From Flammeovirgaceae bacterium UBA4465 (GTDB lineage Bacteria; Bacteroidota; Bacteroidia; Cytophagales; Cyclobacteriaceae): 64,000 nt of DNA. The stretch covers positions 163,337 to 227,336 of the forward strand of contig CAJJBF010000005.1 of the NCBI GenBank assembly GCA_905182375.1, in the 5' to 3' direction. Both the position numbers and the translations under genes were made by a program. This document shows positions 19,367 through 28,697 of this stretch, piece after piece; position 1 is the first letter of the stretch; the number at the start of each line of letters is the position of its first letter. The notes beneath the pieces were generated by a model. It did no database searches, had not been told where the DNA came from, and was given only the letters and a program-made list of their open reading frames with translations.

Positions 19367-20778
19367 CCGACTACGGATTTTTATCTTTAATTCCACCCAT
19401 TTTAGCCATATTTTTGGCAATTAGAACCAAGCAAGTGATCTTTTCACTCCTATTGGGTATTACCATTGGATGGGTCATTATCAGTGAGGGTAATCTTTTT
19501 TTGGGACTTATTGCTACGGTTGAGGCCATCATTGATGTGTTTCGCAGTGCAGGGAATACACGTACCGTCGTATTTACGCTTTTGATTGGAGCCTTGATTC
19601 AATTGATCAAATTCTCAGGGGGCGTGGATGGGTTTATTTGCCTCATTCAAAAAAAGCTAGTACAAACTAAAAACCCCAAAAGGAATATTCAACTTGCTGC
19701 AGGTCTTACTGGGTTTCTCATATTTATTGAATCAAATATTTCAATTTTAGCTGTGGGGACAGCATTCAAACCCCTTTTTGATAAATATAATATGGCCAAA
19801 GAAAAATTGGCTTATCTGGCAGATAGCAGTTCGGCGCCGGCATGTATCTTATTTCCACTCAACGCTTGGGGTGCCTATATCATGGGCTTGCTAATGGCTT
19901 ATGAACATTTAGATCCATTCAAAATGCTCATTTATTCTATCCCTTTCAATTTTTATCCTATTCTTACCTTATTCTTTTTATTTTATTTGGCATATACAGG
20001 AAAATCCTTTGGACCCATGCGATCATTTGAAATAAATATCAAAGATGAAATAACTCATGAAAAAGCTGACATACCATCAGGAAATCCCCATTTAATGATA
20101 TGGCCCTTAGCCGCTATGGTACTTTCTATGCCTTTTTTTTTAATTTATACAGGTTGGGAGGATCCTTTTATAGGTGACTTGAACGCAGCTATTTGGAACA
20201 GTATTGGCAATGGATCGGGGAGTAGCGCCGTTACTTATGCCATTGTTTTTGCCTTATTTATAGCGGCACTTATGATGGGAATACAAAGAAAAATTACACT
20301 AGCATCCTTTTTTAGTGAATCCATAAAAGGCATGAATGAAATGTTGGTTATGGCCATCTTAATGGTGCTAGCCTTTGCTTTAGGGGCCTTATGTAAAGAA
20401 TTGGGAACTGGAATCTATGTTGCTCAAGTCACCTCAAATTGGCTTTCACCAGGCATGGCTCCCTTTGTTCTTTTTATTACAAGCTGTTTTGTTGCCTTTT
20501 CAACAGGTACCTCTTGGGGTACTTTTGCCATCATGATCAGCATCGTCGTGCCGTTGATTGAAACTATGGGATTACATCCCTATTTGAGCTTAGCCGCTGT
20601 TTTGGGTGGAGGTGTTTTTGGAGACCATTGTTCTCCTATATCCGACACAACACTCATCGCTTCGGTAGCCACAAAAAGCAATCATATTGATCACATCAAA
20701 ACACAATTGCCCTATGCACTGTTCACAGGCGGCTTAGCGGGCCTTCTCTACCTTATTGCTGGCTTTTTATTTACTTAA
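19363..20778 (+). CDS. nhaC: NhaC-family Na+/H+ antiporter
   Basis: A 471-residue integral membrane protein with about 11-12 predicted helices. NhaC/antiporter-type hallmarks are ADSSSAPACILFPLNAWGAY in the first half and FSTGTSWGTFAIMISIVVP in the second. GGGVFGDHCSPISDTT is the conserved ion-binding loop. It would exchange Na+ (or an organic substrate, as in the arginine/ornithine-type relatives) for H+ at the inner membrane. It overlaps the upstream DUF4136 gene by 4 bases and ends by overlapping the 3' end of the convergent lysA by 8 bases. Exact substrate is uncertain; family is clear. Confidence 0.88.
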   Translation: MTDYGFLSLIPPILAIFLAIRTKQVIFSLLLGITIGWVIISEGNLFLGLIATVEAIIDVFRSAGNTRTVVFTLLIGALIQLIKFSGGVDGFICLIQKKLVQTKNPKRNIQLAAGLTGFLIFIESNISILAVGTAFKPLFDKYNMAKEKLAYLADSSSAPACILFPLNAWGAYIMGLLMAYEHLDPFKMLIYSIPFNFYPILTLFFLFYLAYTGKSFGPMRSFEINIKDEITHEKADIPSGNPHLMIWPLAAMVLSMPFFLIYTGWEDPFIGDLNAAIWNSIGNGSGSSAVTYAIVFALFIAALMMGIQRKITLASFFSESIKGMNEMLVMAILMVLAFALGALCKELGTGIYVAQVTSNWLSPGMAPFVLFITSCFVAFSTGTSWGTFAIMISIVVPLIETMGLHPYLSLAAVLGGGVFGDHCSPISDTTLIASVATKSNHIDHIKTQLPYALFTGGLAGLLYLIAGFLFT

Positions 20779-21937
20779 AATCGTCACTAAAAATACTTGG
20801 GGCTACTTCACGCAAGTTGTATTGACTTGCCATGACTTCTCCATAAGCACCTGCCGAACGAATGGCGAGCATATCTCCCCTTTTCGTTTCTGGTAATGAA
20901 AGGCCCCTCGCAAAAGCATCTGATGTTTCACATATGGGTCCCACAACATCATAAACAACTGACCCTTCTTGTGAAGAGAGATTTTCAATAAAATGAAAGG
21001 AGCGATATAAGGCTGGTCTGATCAATTCAGTCATGCCGGCGTCTAGAATCATAAAACTGGTTCGCTCAGCCGGTTTAATATACAGTACACGAGCAATCAA
21101 AGAGCCACACTGAGCGACCAAAGATCTACCCAATTCAAAATGTAAGGTTTGATTTGGCAAGAGGGCTAAATTCTTTTTAAAACAGTCAAAATATCCCTTA
21201 AAATTAGCAATGGAATTTGCCTCAGGCTGATCATAATCGATACCTAAACCTCCTCCAACATTGATATGAGGCAGTTCAAATGAATGATCAAGTAACAGGC
21301 GTTGGACCTCATTGCACCGATCTACAAGTTCTTTAAACCTCGAAAGATCCAATATTTGAGAACCTATATGAAAATGAATCCCTATAAATTCGGTATGTTC
21401 CAAAGATTTTATCAACGGAATGGCTAAGTTGAGCTCTTCTAAAGTGATTCCGAATTTGTTGTCACGCTTGCCTGTCGTAATGTACTCATGGGTCCCTGCA
21501 TCCACATTTGGATTAATTCGTAAAGCAAATCGCGTTTTTTTACCCGAAACGCCAGATAACTGATCCAATACTTTCAACTCTTGCAATGATTCAACATTAA
21601 AAGCAAAAATATCGTGTTCTAATCCTAATTTAATTTCTTTATCCGTCTTACCCACTCCAGCAAATAAGATATTTCTAGGATCAAAACCCATCTCAACCGC
21701 TCTATTAACTTCATTTCCACTGACACAATCAGCTCCCAATCCAAACTTCAATACTTCATTAAGAATACGTCGATTAGAATTGGCCTTAAAGGCATAATGT
21801 ATCTGATAGGGGCCATTACCTAAAGCTTCTTGAGCCATTCTGATGGTCTTTTGAAGGAGGGGTATATCGTAATAATAAAATGGCGTTTCAATGGATCGAA
21901 AATGATCTGAATTAGTATAAATTGACATTAGCTGCAA
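20771..21937 (-). CDS. lysA: Diaminopimelate decarboxylase
   Basis: PLP enzyme that converts meso-diaminopimelate to lysine, the last step of lysine synthesis. The 388-residue protein has the PLP Lys in HYAFKANSN (residue ~51), HFHIGSQI, the phosphate-binding loop INVGGGLGIDYD, FELGRSLVAQCG, and the dimer-interface GPICETSDAFARG with active-site Cys. A late AGAYGEVMASQYN supplies the conserved Tyr. The start at 21937 overlaps the stop of the upstream TPR gene by 10 bases; a second Met three codons in (21928) is equally possible. With dapD nearby on the same strand it forms part of a lysine/peptidoglycan-precursor cluster. Confidence 0.93.
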   Translation of the reverse strand: MQLMSIYTNSDHFRSIETPFYYYDIPLLQKTIRMAQEALGNGPYQIHYAFKANSNRRILNEVLKFGLGADCVSGNEVNRAVEMGFDPRNILFAGVGKTDKEIKLGLEHDIFAFNVESLQELKVLDQLSGVSGKKTRFALRINPNVDAGTHEYITTGKRDNKFGITLEELNLAIPLIKSLEHTEFIGIHFHIGSQILDLSRFKELVDRCNEVQRLLLDHSFELPHINVGGGLGIDYDQPEANSIANFKGYFDCFKKNLALLPNQTLHFELGRSLVAQCGSLIARVLYIKPAERTSFMILDAGMTELIRPALYRSFHFIENLSSQEGSVVYDVVGPICETSDAFARGLSLPETKRGDMLAIRSAGAYGEVMASQYNLREVAPSIFSDDFK

Positions 21938-22512
21938 TATTTTTTCTTAGCAATAGATGAACCCTCAACATTAAGACGTTTTGCCTGCCTGAAATCTTCG
22001 CAGGCCGATTTGACCTTATCCATAGAGATTTTTAAAGCTCCACGATAATAAAAGGCATCCCCATAATCTGGATTTAACTTAATGGCCTTTTCATAAGACT
22101 TGAGTGCAGCTTCAAAATAACCCATTTGATGTACTCCTTTAGCAAGCCAAAAATGAGATTGCGCAAAATCAGGCCCCCACTTGATGGCTTTTTGAGCAGC
22201 TAATACCGCCTGCTCGAAATCCCCCAATTCATATTTTACCTTAGCTATGCTGGTTTGTGCTATGATATTTTTCTTGTCTAATTCCAGTATTTTTTCAAAA
22301 TCCACTAAGGCATGTTTGTATTCTCCAATTTCTTCAAAGCTTCTACCCCTCTGGTAAAGCACGGTTACAGTGGGCTTATGTCCTGACAAATAATCAGAAT
22401 AAGCAATAATCGCCTCGTCATAAGCCCCTTGCTCAAAATAATCATCGCCAATTTGTGTATTTCCTGTACAACTCCAAACAGCAATCATTAGAAAAAAATT
22501 AAAATATTTCAT
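21928..22512 (-). CDS. TPR-repeat lipoprotein
   Basis: A 194-residue protein. It has a short signal with a Cys (FFLMIAVWSCTG, Cys ~15) followed by four to five tetratricopeptide repeats (YDEAIIAYSDYLSG, YKHALVDFEKILEL, FEQAVLAAQKAIKW, FEAALKSYEKAIKLNPD). Such proteins serve as periplasmic interaction scaffolds. It overlaps the start of lysA, and the DUF3108 and dapD genes lie upstream on the same strand, so all four may be one operon. Specific partners are unknown. Confidence 0.85.
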   Translation of the reverse strand: MKYFNFFLMIAVWSCTGNTQIGDDYFEQGAYDEAIIAYSDYLSGHKPTVTVLYQRGRSFEEIGEYKHALVDFEKILELDKKNIIAQTSIAKVKYELGDFEQAVLAAQKAIKWGPDFAQSHFWLAKGVHQMGYFEAALKSYEKAIKLNPDYGDAFYYRGALKISMDKVKSACEDFRQAKRLNVEGSSIAKKKYCS

Positions 22513-22543
22513 ATATTAAATCTCACTAATTAAATATTAAAAT

Positions 22544-23338
22544 CTACTCGTAATCCTTACCAAATTTGATATTTTTATAATCTAATAAGGTACAAGTGGC
22601 ATGTCCGAAAAACATTTGTGCTTCGATCTTCAACGGTAGCTGATCTTTGTCTGCAGAAATCCAAGCGGTAATCGGAGCCTCTCCCCTAAAAATATCATTT
22701 TCTGGTAAAATGGGCTGCACTTGATGTGCCATTCGTTTCCCAACCTTAGATTTTAGTAGTTTTTTACCCTTGTAGATTAAACCAAAATCATAGAAAATCT
22801 CATCATAAAAGGCTTTAAACCTTATGGTATCGCTTGGCCTTAATTCATTGAAGTCTATATTTCTCAACTTCAAGTATCCACTCATCAAATCATTCATCTC
22901 CCCCTGATAATCAAAATACTTCGTCGGATTCTTCTTTTTTCTCCTGATCTTATCTACTCTAATACGTTGTACCAGTTTATCAAAAAAGACCTCATCTCTA
23001 CGCGTGTAATTACCCTCCTCTATCTCCGAGTAAGATACCAAAGGGAGTAAATCCGATTTTTCTATAAAAGCTCCCCAAGTATCATCCACTCGCGTAAACA
23101 GACTCAGAAATCCCGCCGTTTGACCCACGATCTCTACCTGATAACAATCCGCATCATAAACGACCGTATCGGATACCTGCAGTGAAGCCGACCCAACGTT
23201 AAACCACCCATAATTCAAATTGAATTTCAATTGCTCTCCTGAAATAAAATTATGTTCAGCTGACCTTTCCTGAGTCACTGTCTGTGCCAGACTGAATATA
23301 CTCATGATTGCAGAAAAGAGAAATAAAAGAAATCTCAT
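22544..23338 (-). CDS. DUF3108 family exported protein
   Basis: The ORF opens at 23362, but the Met at 23338 gives a clean signal peptide (RFLLFLFSAIMSIFSLAQ) and is preferred. The mature ~245 residues match the DUF3108 layout: GEQLKFNLNYGWFNVGSASL at the start, YEVEIVGQTAG-like strand, FYDEIFYDFGL, and a final TAWISADKDQLPLKIEAQMFFG followed by basic sequence. These proteins form a beta-rich periplasmic fold and are of unknown function. It lies between dapD and the TPR gene on the same strand with short gaps. Confidence 0.8.
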   Translation of the reverse strand: MRFLLFLFSAIMSIFSLAQTVTQERSAEHNFISGEQLKFNLNYGWFNVGSASLQVSDTVVYDADCYQVEIVGQTAGFLSLFTRVDDTWGAFIEKSDLLPLVSYSEIEEGNYTRRDEVFFDKLVQRIRVDKIRRKKKNPTKYFDYQGEMNDLMSGYLKLRNIDFNELRPSDTIRFKAFYDEIFYDFGLIYKGKKLLKSKVGKRMAHQVQPILPENDIFRGEAPITAWISADKDQLPLKIEAQMFFGHATCTLLDYKNIKFGKDYE

Positions 23339-23387
23339 GAAACTAAATAAAGTAGCATCCAAAAAAAATATATCCTATAAAGCTAAG

Positions 23388-24200
23388 TTAAACGGCAACA
23401 TTATTTTCTCTTAAGGCTGCGTTTAGTGATGTTTTCTTGTCAGTACTCGCTTTTCTTTGTCCAATGATCATGGCACAGGGTACATTAAATTCACCTGCAG
23501 GAAATTTTTTAACGTAAGAACCGGGTATCACTACAGACCGCTCAGGTACATAGCCCTTGAACTCCACAGGCTCACTACCCGTCACATCAATGATCTTGGA
23601 GCTCGCAGTCAGCACCACGTTGGCACCAAGTACCGCCTCTTTACCTACCCTAATTCCTTCGACCACAATACATCTAGAACCAATAAAGGCATCATCTTCT
23701 ATAATGACAGGTGCTGCTTGCACAGGCTCTAAGACCCCTCCAATACCTACACCTCCACTCAAGTGAACATTCTTACCTATTTGGGCACAACTTCCCACGG
23801 TAGCCCAGGTATCTACCATAGTCCCTTCATCTACGTAGGCCCCAATATTTACATAAGAAGGCATTAAAATACAGCCCTTGCTTATGAATGATCCATATCT
23901 AGCCACTGCATGCGGTACAACACGAACACCCAACAAATCATACCCCGATTTCAATTTAATTTTATCATGAAATTGAAAGGGGCCCACTTCGATGAGTTGC
24001 ATTTTCATTAAAGGGAAATATAAGATTACCGCCTTCTTGAGCCACTCATTAACTTGCCAAATACCGTTTACGGGCTCCGCAATTCTTCGACGTCCGATGT
24101 CAAGATCGTCTACCACCGTTTTGATGGCAAGAATCACCTCTTTTTCATTCAGTTTAGCCCTATCGACCCAAGCATTTTCTATTAGTTTCTCTAAATCCAT
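23388..24200 (-). CDS. dapD: 2,3,4,5-tetrahydropyridine-2,6-dicarboxylate N-succinyltransferase
   Basis: Trimeric left-handed beta-helix enzyme that succinylates tetrahydrodipicolinate in the diaminopimelate branch of lysine synthesis. It has 270 residues, the usual length. An N-terminal helical domain ends in VNEWLKKAVILYFPL, followed by hexapeptide repeats (GCILMPSYVNIGAYVDEGTM, VGSCAQIGKNVHLSGGVGIG, DDAFIGSRCIVVEGIRVGKE). The C-terminal CAMIIGQRKASTDKKTSLN is typical. It heads the probable dapD-DUF3108-TPR-lysA unit. Cytoplasmic. Confidence 0.96.
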   Translation of the reverse strand: MDLEKLIENAWVDRAKLNEKEVILAIKTVVDDLDIGRRRIAEPVNGIWQVNEWLKKAVILYFPLMKMQLIEVGPFQFHDKIKLKSGYDLLGVRVVPHAVARYGSFISKGCILMPSYVNIGAYVDEGTMVDTWATVGSCAQIGKNVHLSGGVGIGGVLEPVQAAPVIIEDDAFIGSRCIVVEGIRVGKEAVLGANVVLTASSKIIDVTGSEPVEFKGYVPERSVVIPGSYVKKFPAGEFNVPCAMIIGQRKASTDKKTSLNAALRENNVAV

Positions 24201-24627
24201 AAACAGTAATATTATTATTTTTTTTCAATGTTCAAGTCTTCGTGTATTGAATACTCAAAAATCTAAAATAATTCTGTGGCGAATCTAACCCCCTTTTAAT
24301 TTTAGCTAAGCATTTGATTAAATAAATCTATAATAATAATTTTTATTTTCAAATCTCCCGGCTCATAATTAAAAAGAATATACAAGTTAATCTCTATCCG
24401 ATAACGCTACCTGAATAGTAGTCTCAAAACAGAATATCTGCCTTTTTAGGAGTCTTTTAACCTATTAATGGTCCTCTTCTATGACTATAATTACTTTAAC
24501 AGCTCGTTTTTTTGATTCTATTCTAATCAAAATAATTTATTTATAATTTCATCTATCACATTAAATAACATACATATATTACTGAAATATAGATAATTAT
24601 AGTTTTTTTAATAAATAGCTCTAAATT

Positions 24628-24651
24628 AATTTTTAGATTAGTCTAAAAATT
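24628..24651. promoter_or_regulatory. DtxR/MntR-type operator (24-bp inverted repeat)
   Basis: Two perfect 10-base arms, AATTTTTAGA and TCTAAAAATT, flank the 4-base centre TTAG. The core TTAGATTAGTCTAA closely resembles the known DtxR box TTAGGTTAGCCTAA. It ends 16 bases before the ATG of the DtxR-type gene and overlaps its promoter, so metal-dependent autoregulation of the regulator and the downstream feo genes is the obvious reading. Sequence match is direct, regulation inferred. Confidence 0.8.
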
Positions 24652-24655
24652 TAAT

Positions 24656-24663
24656 TAACTTTG
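24656..24663 (+). promoter_or_regulatory. Bacteroidota -7 element, near-leaderless transcript
   Basis: TAACTTTG matches TAnnTTTG and ends only 4 bases before the ATG at 24668, so the transcript would be leaderless or nearly so. The DtxR-type operator immediately upstream covers the -10 to -40 zone. The rest of 24201-24627 is AT-rich and shows no gene. Confidence 0.6.
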
Positions 24664-24667
24664 TCTA

Positions 24668-25339
24668 ATGGAAAAGGCTCTTAGTCTTACTGAAGAAAAT
24701 TACATTAAGGCTATTTTTCAAATAGGAACTACTCCAGAGTCTAATGTATCTACCAATGCTTTGGCTGATAGTTTACAAACAAAGCCCGCCACTGTAAGTG
24801 ACATGATCAAGAAGCTTTCTTATAAAAAATTAATTTTTTATGAAAAATATAAGGGGGTTACTTTGTCTGAATCAGGCTTGAAAGAGGCCTTAAAAATTAT
24901 AAGAAAACATAGATTGTGGGAAGTCTTTTTGGTCAATCATTTGAATTTCAAATGGGATCAAGTACATGAAATTGCGGAACAATTGGAACACATAAAGTCT
25001 CCCGAGCTGGTCAATCGATTAGATGATTTTCTTGGTAATCCAACCATCGACCCACATGGAGATCCGATACCCGACGCGAACGGTCAAGTTCAACTAGGCT
25101 CTTCAAAATTATTATCAGAAATGACGTCCCATGAAAATGGAATCATCGTGGGTGTGAAGAATGAAGATCCTCTACTCTTGCAGCATCTAGATAAAATAAA
25201 TATCCGATTGGGATTATATATTGAAGTGAAAGAGGTCAATGGTTTTGATCAATCCATGCAGGTTAAATTGGCTGATTTAGGTACCCTCTTTCTTTCCGAA
25301 AAAATTACTTCTCAAATATTAATAGCAAAAAATTTATGA
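24668..25339 (+). CDS. DtxR-family metal-dependent transcriptional regulator
   Basis: A 223-residue repressor. It has an N-terminal winged helix (TEENYIKAIFQIG, STNALADSLQTKPATVSDMI), then the metal-binding/dimerisation domain with KHRLWEVFLVNHL and CPSCGxPI-lacking but typical NPTIDPHGDPIPDANG. The C-terminal SH3-like domain extends from residue ~155. It would sense Fe2+ or Mn2+ and repress uptake genes. It lies directly downstream of a DtxR-type operator and overlaps the start of the next gene by 4 bases (ATGA at 25336), tying it to the Feo genes. Iron rather than manganese is suggested by the FeoB neighbours. Confidence 0.92.
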   Translation: MEKALSLTEENYIKAIFQIGTTPESNVSTNALADSLQTKPATVSDMIKKLSYKKLIFYEKYKGVTLSESGLKEALKIIRKHRLWEVFLVNHLNFKWDQVHEIAEQLEHIKSPELVNRLDDFLGNPTIDPHGDPIPDANGQVQLGSSKLLSEMTSHENGIIVGVKNEDPLLLQHLDKINIRLGLYIEVKEVNGFDQSMQVKLADLGTLFLSEKITSQILIAKNL

Positions 25340-26417
25340 CCCTGTTTTTAAATACAGAAAAATTATTTGCTGCCCTACCTCTCCTGCTTAATCAAGGCTA
25401 TGTGCTTTTGTTTTTTGCCTCCCTTTTAGTTGTTTTTGTAATAAATTTTTCTGCACATATTCACTGCGATGGTTACTTCCTTTTAAATATATAGAAAAAT
25501 CAATCACTGAAGATTTGCTCAAACAGCTCTACCATGTAACCTCGAGTCAAAAGACCACGGACTTTAGGATGCTTTCAGGAGCTTTAAAAATACCAGAGCG
25601 AAAAATCTTAAAAATCATTGAATCAATGACTCAAAAGGGACTGATCCAGATATCTAGCAGTCATGTTACGCTGACTGAAACTGGAAAAAATTATGCCCTG
25701 AGCATCATCAGAATTCATCGATTATGGGAAAAATATCTTTCAGAGAAAACTGGTTTTGACAAAACCCTATGGCATGACTTGGCAGAAGCCAAAGAACATC
25801 AATTATCAAAGGAAGAAGCTGAGGCGCTCTATGAAGAACTCGGAAGGCCTCGATTTGATCCACACGGTGATCCTATTCCCACTGCTTTAGGTGAAATGAT
25901 ATCGGAGACAGGTACTTCAATTGTAGGTGTTCCCGTGGGAACTGTTGCTAAAATCATACATATTGAAGATGAACCTAAATCAATATATCGCCAGATCATC
26001 AAAGAAAAATTACACATCGGTGCACACATAAAAATAAGCGCCTCTGAAAATCATCATGTCTTTTTTGAGTCCGAAGGACATTCCATCCAATTGTCTACAG
26101 TCGTAGCTAGCAATATTCAAGTAGTGCTTTTAACCTCACAGGAAGTATACGAGGAGGGCAAAGTCCGTCTTTCTAGTTTGATCGAAGGGGAACATGCAAC
26201 GATTTTAGGTATTTCTACAGAATGCAGAGGTGCCAATCGGCGCAGACTACTAGACCTAGGCTTCATTAAAGGCACGTTGCTCACCTTAGAGTACTTGGGG
26301 CCTAACCAAAATCCAAGAGCTTACCGACTCCGAAATACTTTGATTGCCTTGAGAAATGATCAAGCTGATTTAATCCTGATTGAAAAAACCCAATATGACA
26401 GAACTGGAAGCTTGTGA
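25336..26417 (+). pseudogene. Membrane-anchored DtxR-type regulator fused to FeoA domain, frameshifted in a T tract
   Basis: The frame from the ATG at 25336 encodes a transmembrane segment (YVLLFFASLLVVFVINF). At the five-T run 25446-25450 the reading must shift by one base to continue as SLRWLLPFKYIEKSITEDLLKQLYH and then the long 3' frame. The restored protein has the known Bacteroidota layout: TM helix, DtxR winged helix, metal-binding domain (HRLWEKYLSEKTGF, RFDPHGDPIPTALG), and a C-terminal FeoA/SH3 domain (SSLIEGEHATILGISTECRG, RRRLLDLGFIKGT). Without correction only a 300-residue soluble fragment would be made from a GTG/ATG near 25515. It is coupled to the upstream DtxR gene and overlaps feoB. 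Likely Feo-system partner. Confidence 0.82.
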
Positions 26418-27165
26418 TTCATGTGCGCTGAATAATTCAGCACAACTATTAAAGCTGGGCATCAATGTAGACCATGCGGACTACGTTATTGCCTTAGCCG
26501 GCAACCCCAATACAGGTAAAAGCACCGTCTTCAATGCCCTTACTGGCCTCAAGCAGCACACGGGCAATTGGCCTGGGAAAACAGTTACCCGCGCAGAAGG
26601 AGGCTACCGTTATAAAGATAAAAAAATGAAGCTGATTGATCTGCCAGGAACCTATTCCTTATTGTCTACTTCCCAGGATGAAGAAATTGCAAGGAATTTC
26701 ATCCTCTTTGGAAAGCCGGATGTAACCATCATTGTCGTAGATGCTGCCAGAATAGAAAGAAATCTCAATTTGGTCTTACAAATACTAGAGATCACAGATC
26801 GCGCGGTGCTTTGTCTCAATCTTATGGATGAAGCACTCAGACATCACATTGATATCGATGAGCGAACCTTAGGCAAAGAACTGGGGATTCCCGTCATCAA
26901 ATGCAGTGCCATTAAGAAGCAAGGCATCCCAGAATTGATCAGTACCGTACATCAAGTAGCTACGCGACAAATCATCTGTAAACCTCACCGCATCAAAGGA
27001 CTCTCAAAACCAGCCCAAAAAATGGTTGATAAATTGGATAAAAAAATAAGAAAAAATTATCCAGGCCAGCCCAACAGCAGATGGATTGCCATGCGACTCC
27101 TAGATGCCGATGCCGATGTTATTAAAGCACTTAAAAATGGCGATTTTGACCAAGCGTTAACATGA
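26395..27165 (+). CDS. feoB: Ferrous iron transport protein FeoB, GTPase part
   Basis: About 256 residues. The ATG at 26395 is preferred over an upstream TTG at 26380. A Cys pair (CDSC) opens the protein. The G domain has G1 [10 protein letters not shown]3 DLPGTYSL, G4 NLMD and a G5-like SAIK, then the start of the GDI helical domain ([19 protein letters not shown]). It energises or gates Fe2+ entry through the membrane part encoded by the next gene. The stop overlaps the ATG of that gene (ATGA, 27162). FeoB is usually one chain of about 700 residues; here it is cut inside the helical domain, either a natural split or a one-base frameshift. Confidence 0.9.
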   Translation: MTELEACDSCALNNSAQLLKLGINVDHADYVIALAGNPNTGKSTVFNALTGLKQHTGNWPGKTVTRAEGGYRYKDKKMKLIDLPGTYSLLSTSQDEEIARNFILFGKPDVTIIVVDAARIERNLNLVLQILEITDRAVLCLNLMDEALRHHIDIDERTLGKELGIPVIKCSAIKKQGIPELISTVHQVATRQIICKPHRIKGLSKPAQKMVDKLDKKIRKNYPGQPNSRWIAMRLLDADADVIKALKNGDFDQALT

Positions 27166-28577
27166 AAGAAAATGATACACAAGACCTCTTGGATCTAGCC
27201 TCTGAGCTTAGGTGGGAAGTTGGAGAAAACTTCCACGATACTTTAGTTGAAGGCATTTATGCCGATGCAGCTCAGATTGCCCAAAAGACAGAAATTAAGC
27301 AAGGAGAACCCAATCCCTATAGTTTTGAAAGAAAATTAGATCAAGTACTGACCAGTAAAAAATACGGCTTCCCCATCATGATTCTGATCCTTTCGATCAT
27401 TTTATGGCTGACAATTCAAGGAGCAAATTATCCATCTGGCTTATTGGCGCGCTTCTTTTTAGAGTTTCTTCATCCCATACTTAAGACAGGAGCTTCCCAA
27501 GTAGGTCTTCCTTGGTGGCTGGATGGTTTTCTCATCGACGGGGTATACTTGGCCTTGGGCTGGGTCATCTCCGTGATGCTTCCCCCTATGGCCATCTTCT
27601 TCCCCATGTTCACCTTGCTCGAAGATTTTGGTTATTTGCCCAGAGTGGCTTTCAATCTCGATTCGTTATTCAAGAAGTCTGGTGCACATGGTAAACAAGC
27701 CCTCACCATGAGTATGGGATGGGGTTGTAATGCTGCAGGCGTAGTCGCTACTCGTATCATTGACAGTCCAAGAGAACGGCTCATTGCCATCATTACCAAT
27801 AATTTTTCACTCTGCAATGGTCGATGGCCCACCCAAATATTGATCGCCACTATTTTTATCGGCGCCTTGGTACCCGATAGTTTTTCATCAATTTTGGCCA
27901 GCATTGCCGTGATTGGAGTCGCTCTTTTGGGGGTCGGATTTACCTTTTTATCCTCTTGGATGTTGTCAAAAACCTTGTTGAAAGGAGAAGTTTCTACTTT
28001 TGCCTTAGAATTACCTCCTTACCGTCCTCCGAACCTCTGGACCACCCTTTATACTTCTTTGATTGATCGAACTTTAATCGTATTATGGCGGGCTATGGTC
28101 TTTGCAGCCCCTGCGGGTGCAGTAATTTGGTTGATTTCCAATATTTATGTGAGTGATTTAAGCTTGGCCAACATTACCATTGATTGGATGGATGGTTTTG
28201 GGCTATTTTTTGGCTTGAATGGAGTCATCTTATTGGCCTATGTAGTGGCCATTCCTGCCAATGAAATTGTCATTCCCACTATTTTGATGCTTACCGTTGC
28301 CCACCTAAATCTCATGGGTGCAGGCGACGGCGTCATGTTTGAGTTAGAATCGGCAACAGAAACGGCTGCCTTACTGCACGCGGGAGGTTGGACCCTACTC
28401 ACAGGTATTAATTTAATGCTCTTTAGTCTGCTCCATAATCCATGCAGTACGACCATTTATACCATATACCAGGAAACTAAAAGCTGGAAATGGACCGTAT
28501 TTGCAAGTATCATGCCGGTGATTTTAGGCTTTTTGGTCACCTTTTTGGTCACACAAATTTGGCAAGTATTCCATTGA
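27162..28577 (+). CDS. feoB: Ferrous iron transport protein FeoB, membrane part
   Basis: A 471-residue polytopic membrane protein. Residues 1-60 complete the helical GDI domain ([19 protein letters not shown]). Then come the gate helices with [32 protein letters not shown], the first core region with [20 protein letters not shown], and the second gate region ending in [20 protein letters not shown] and [17 protein letters not shown]. These match the FeoB permease. It overlaps the GTPase gene by 4 bases. Fe2+ is moved from periplasm to cytoplasm. The divided arrangement is unusual; see findings. Confidence 0.92.
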   Translation: MKENDTQDLLDLASELRWEVGENFHDTLVEGIYADAAQIAQKTEIKQGEPNPYSFERKLDQVLTSKKYGFPIMILILSIILWLTIQGANYPSGLLARFFLEFLHPILKTGASQVGLPWWLDGFLIDGVYLALGWVISVMLPPMAIFFPMFTLLEDFGYLPRVAFNLDSLFKKSGAHGKQALTMSMGWGCNAAGVVATRIIDSPRERLIAIITNNFSLCNGRWPTQILIATIFIGALVPDSFSSILASIAVIGVALLGVGFTFLSSWMLSKTLLKGEVSTFALELPPYRPPNLWTTLYTSLIDRTLIVLWRAMVFAAPAGAVIWLISNIYVSDLSLANITIDWMDGFGLFFGLNGVILLAYVVAIPANEIVIPTILMLTVAHLNLMGAGDGVMFELESATETAALLHAGGWTLLTGINLMLFSLLHNPCSTTIYTIYQETKSWKWTVFASIMPVILGFLVTFLVTQIWQVFH

Positions 28578-28629
28578 ATGATGGCCTTGAAAATCAAAAA
28601 GTGCCTTTCCCCCTTGCTCAAAATATAAA

Positions 28630-28652
28630 CCAAGGCGGCTAACTTGCCTTGG
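28630..28652. other. Short inverted repeat after feoB
   Basis: CCAAGGC and GCCTTGG form a perfect 7-bp stem with a 9-base loop, 52 bases after the feoB stop. There is no downstream T run, so it is not a standard intrinsic terminator; it may still end or stabilise the feo transcript. Confidence 0.4.
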
Positions 28653-28697
28653 CATTGAGCATAAAACCCTATATATCGCCTATCTTGCACCCATAAC

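Noticed and set aside
28630..28652. Intrinsic terminator after feoB
   Set aside because: The stem is good but no T run follows, so it is listed only as an inverted repeat.
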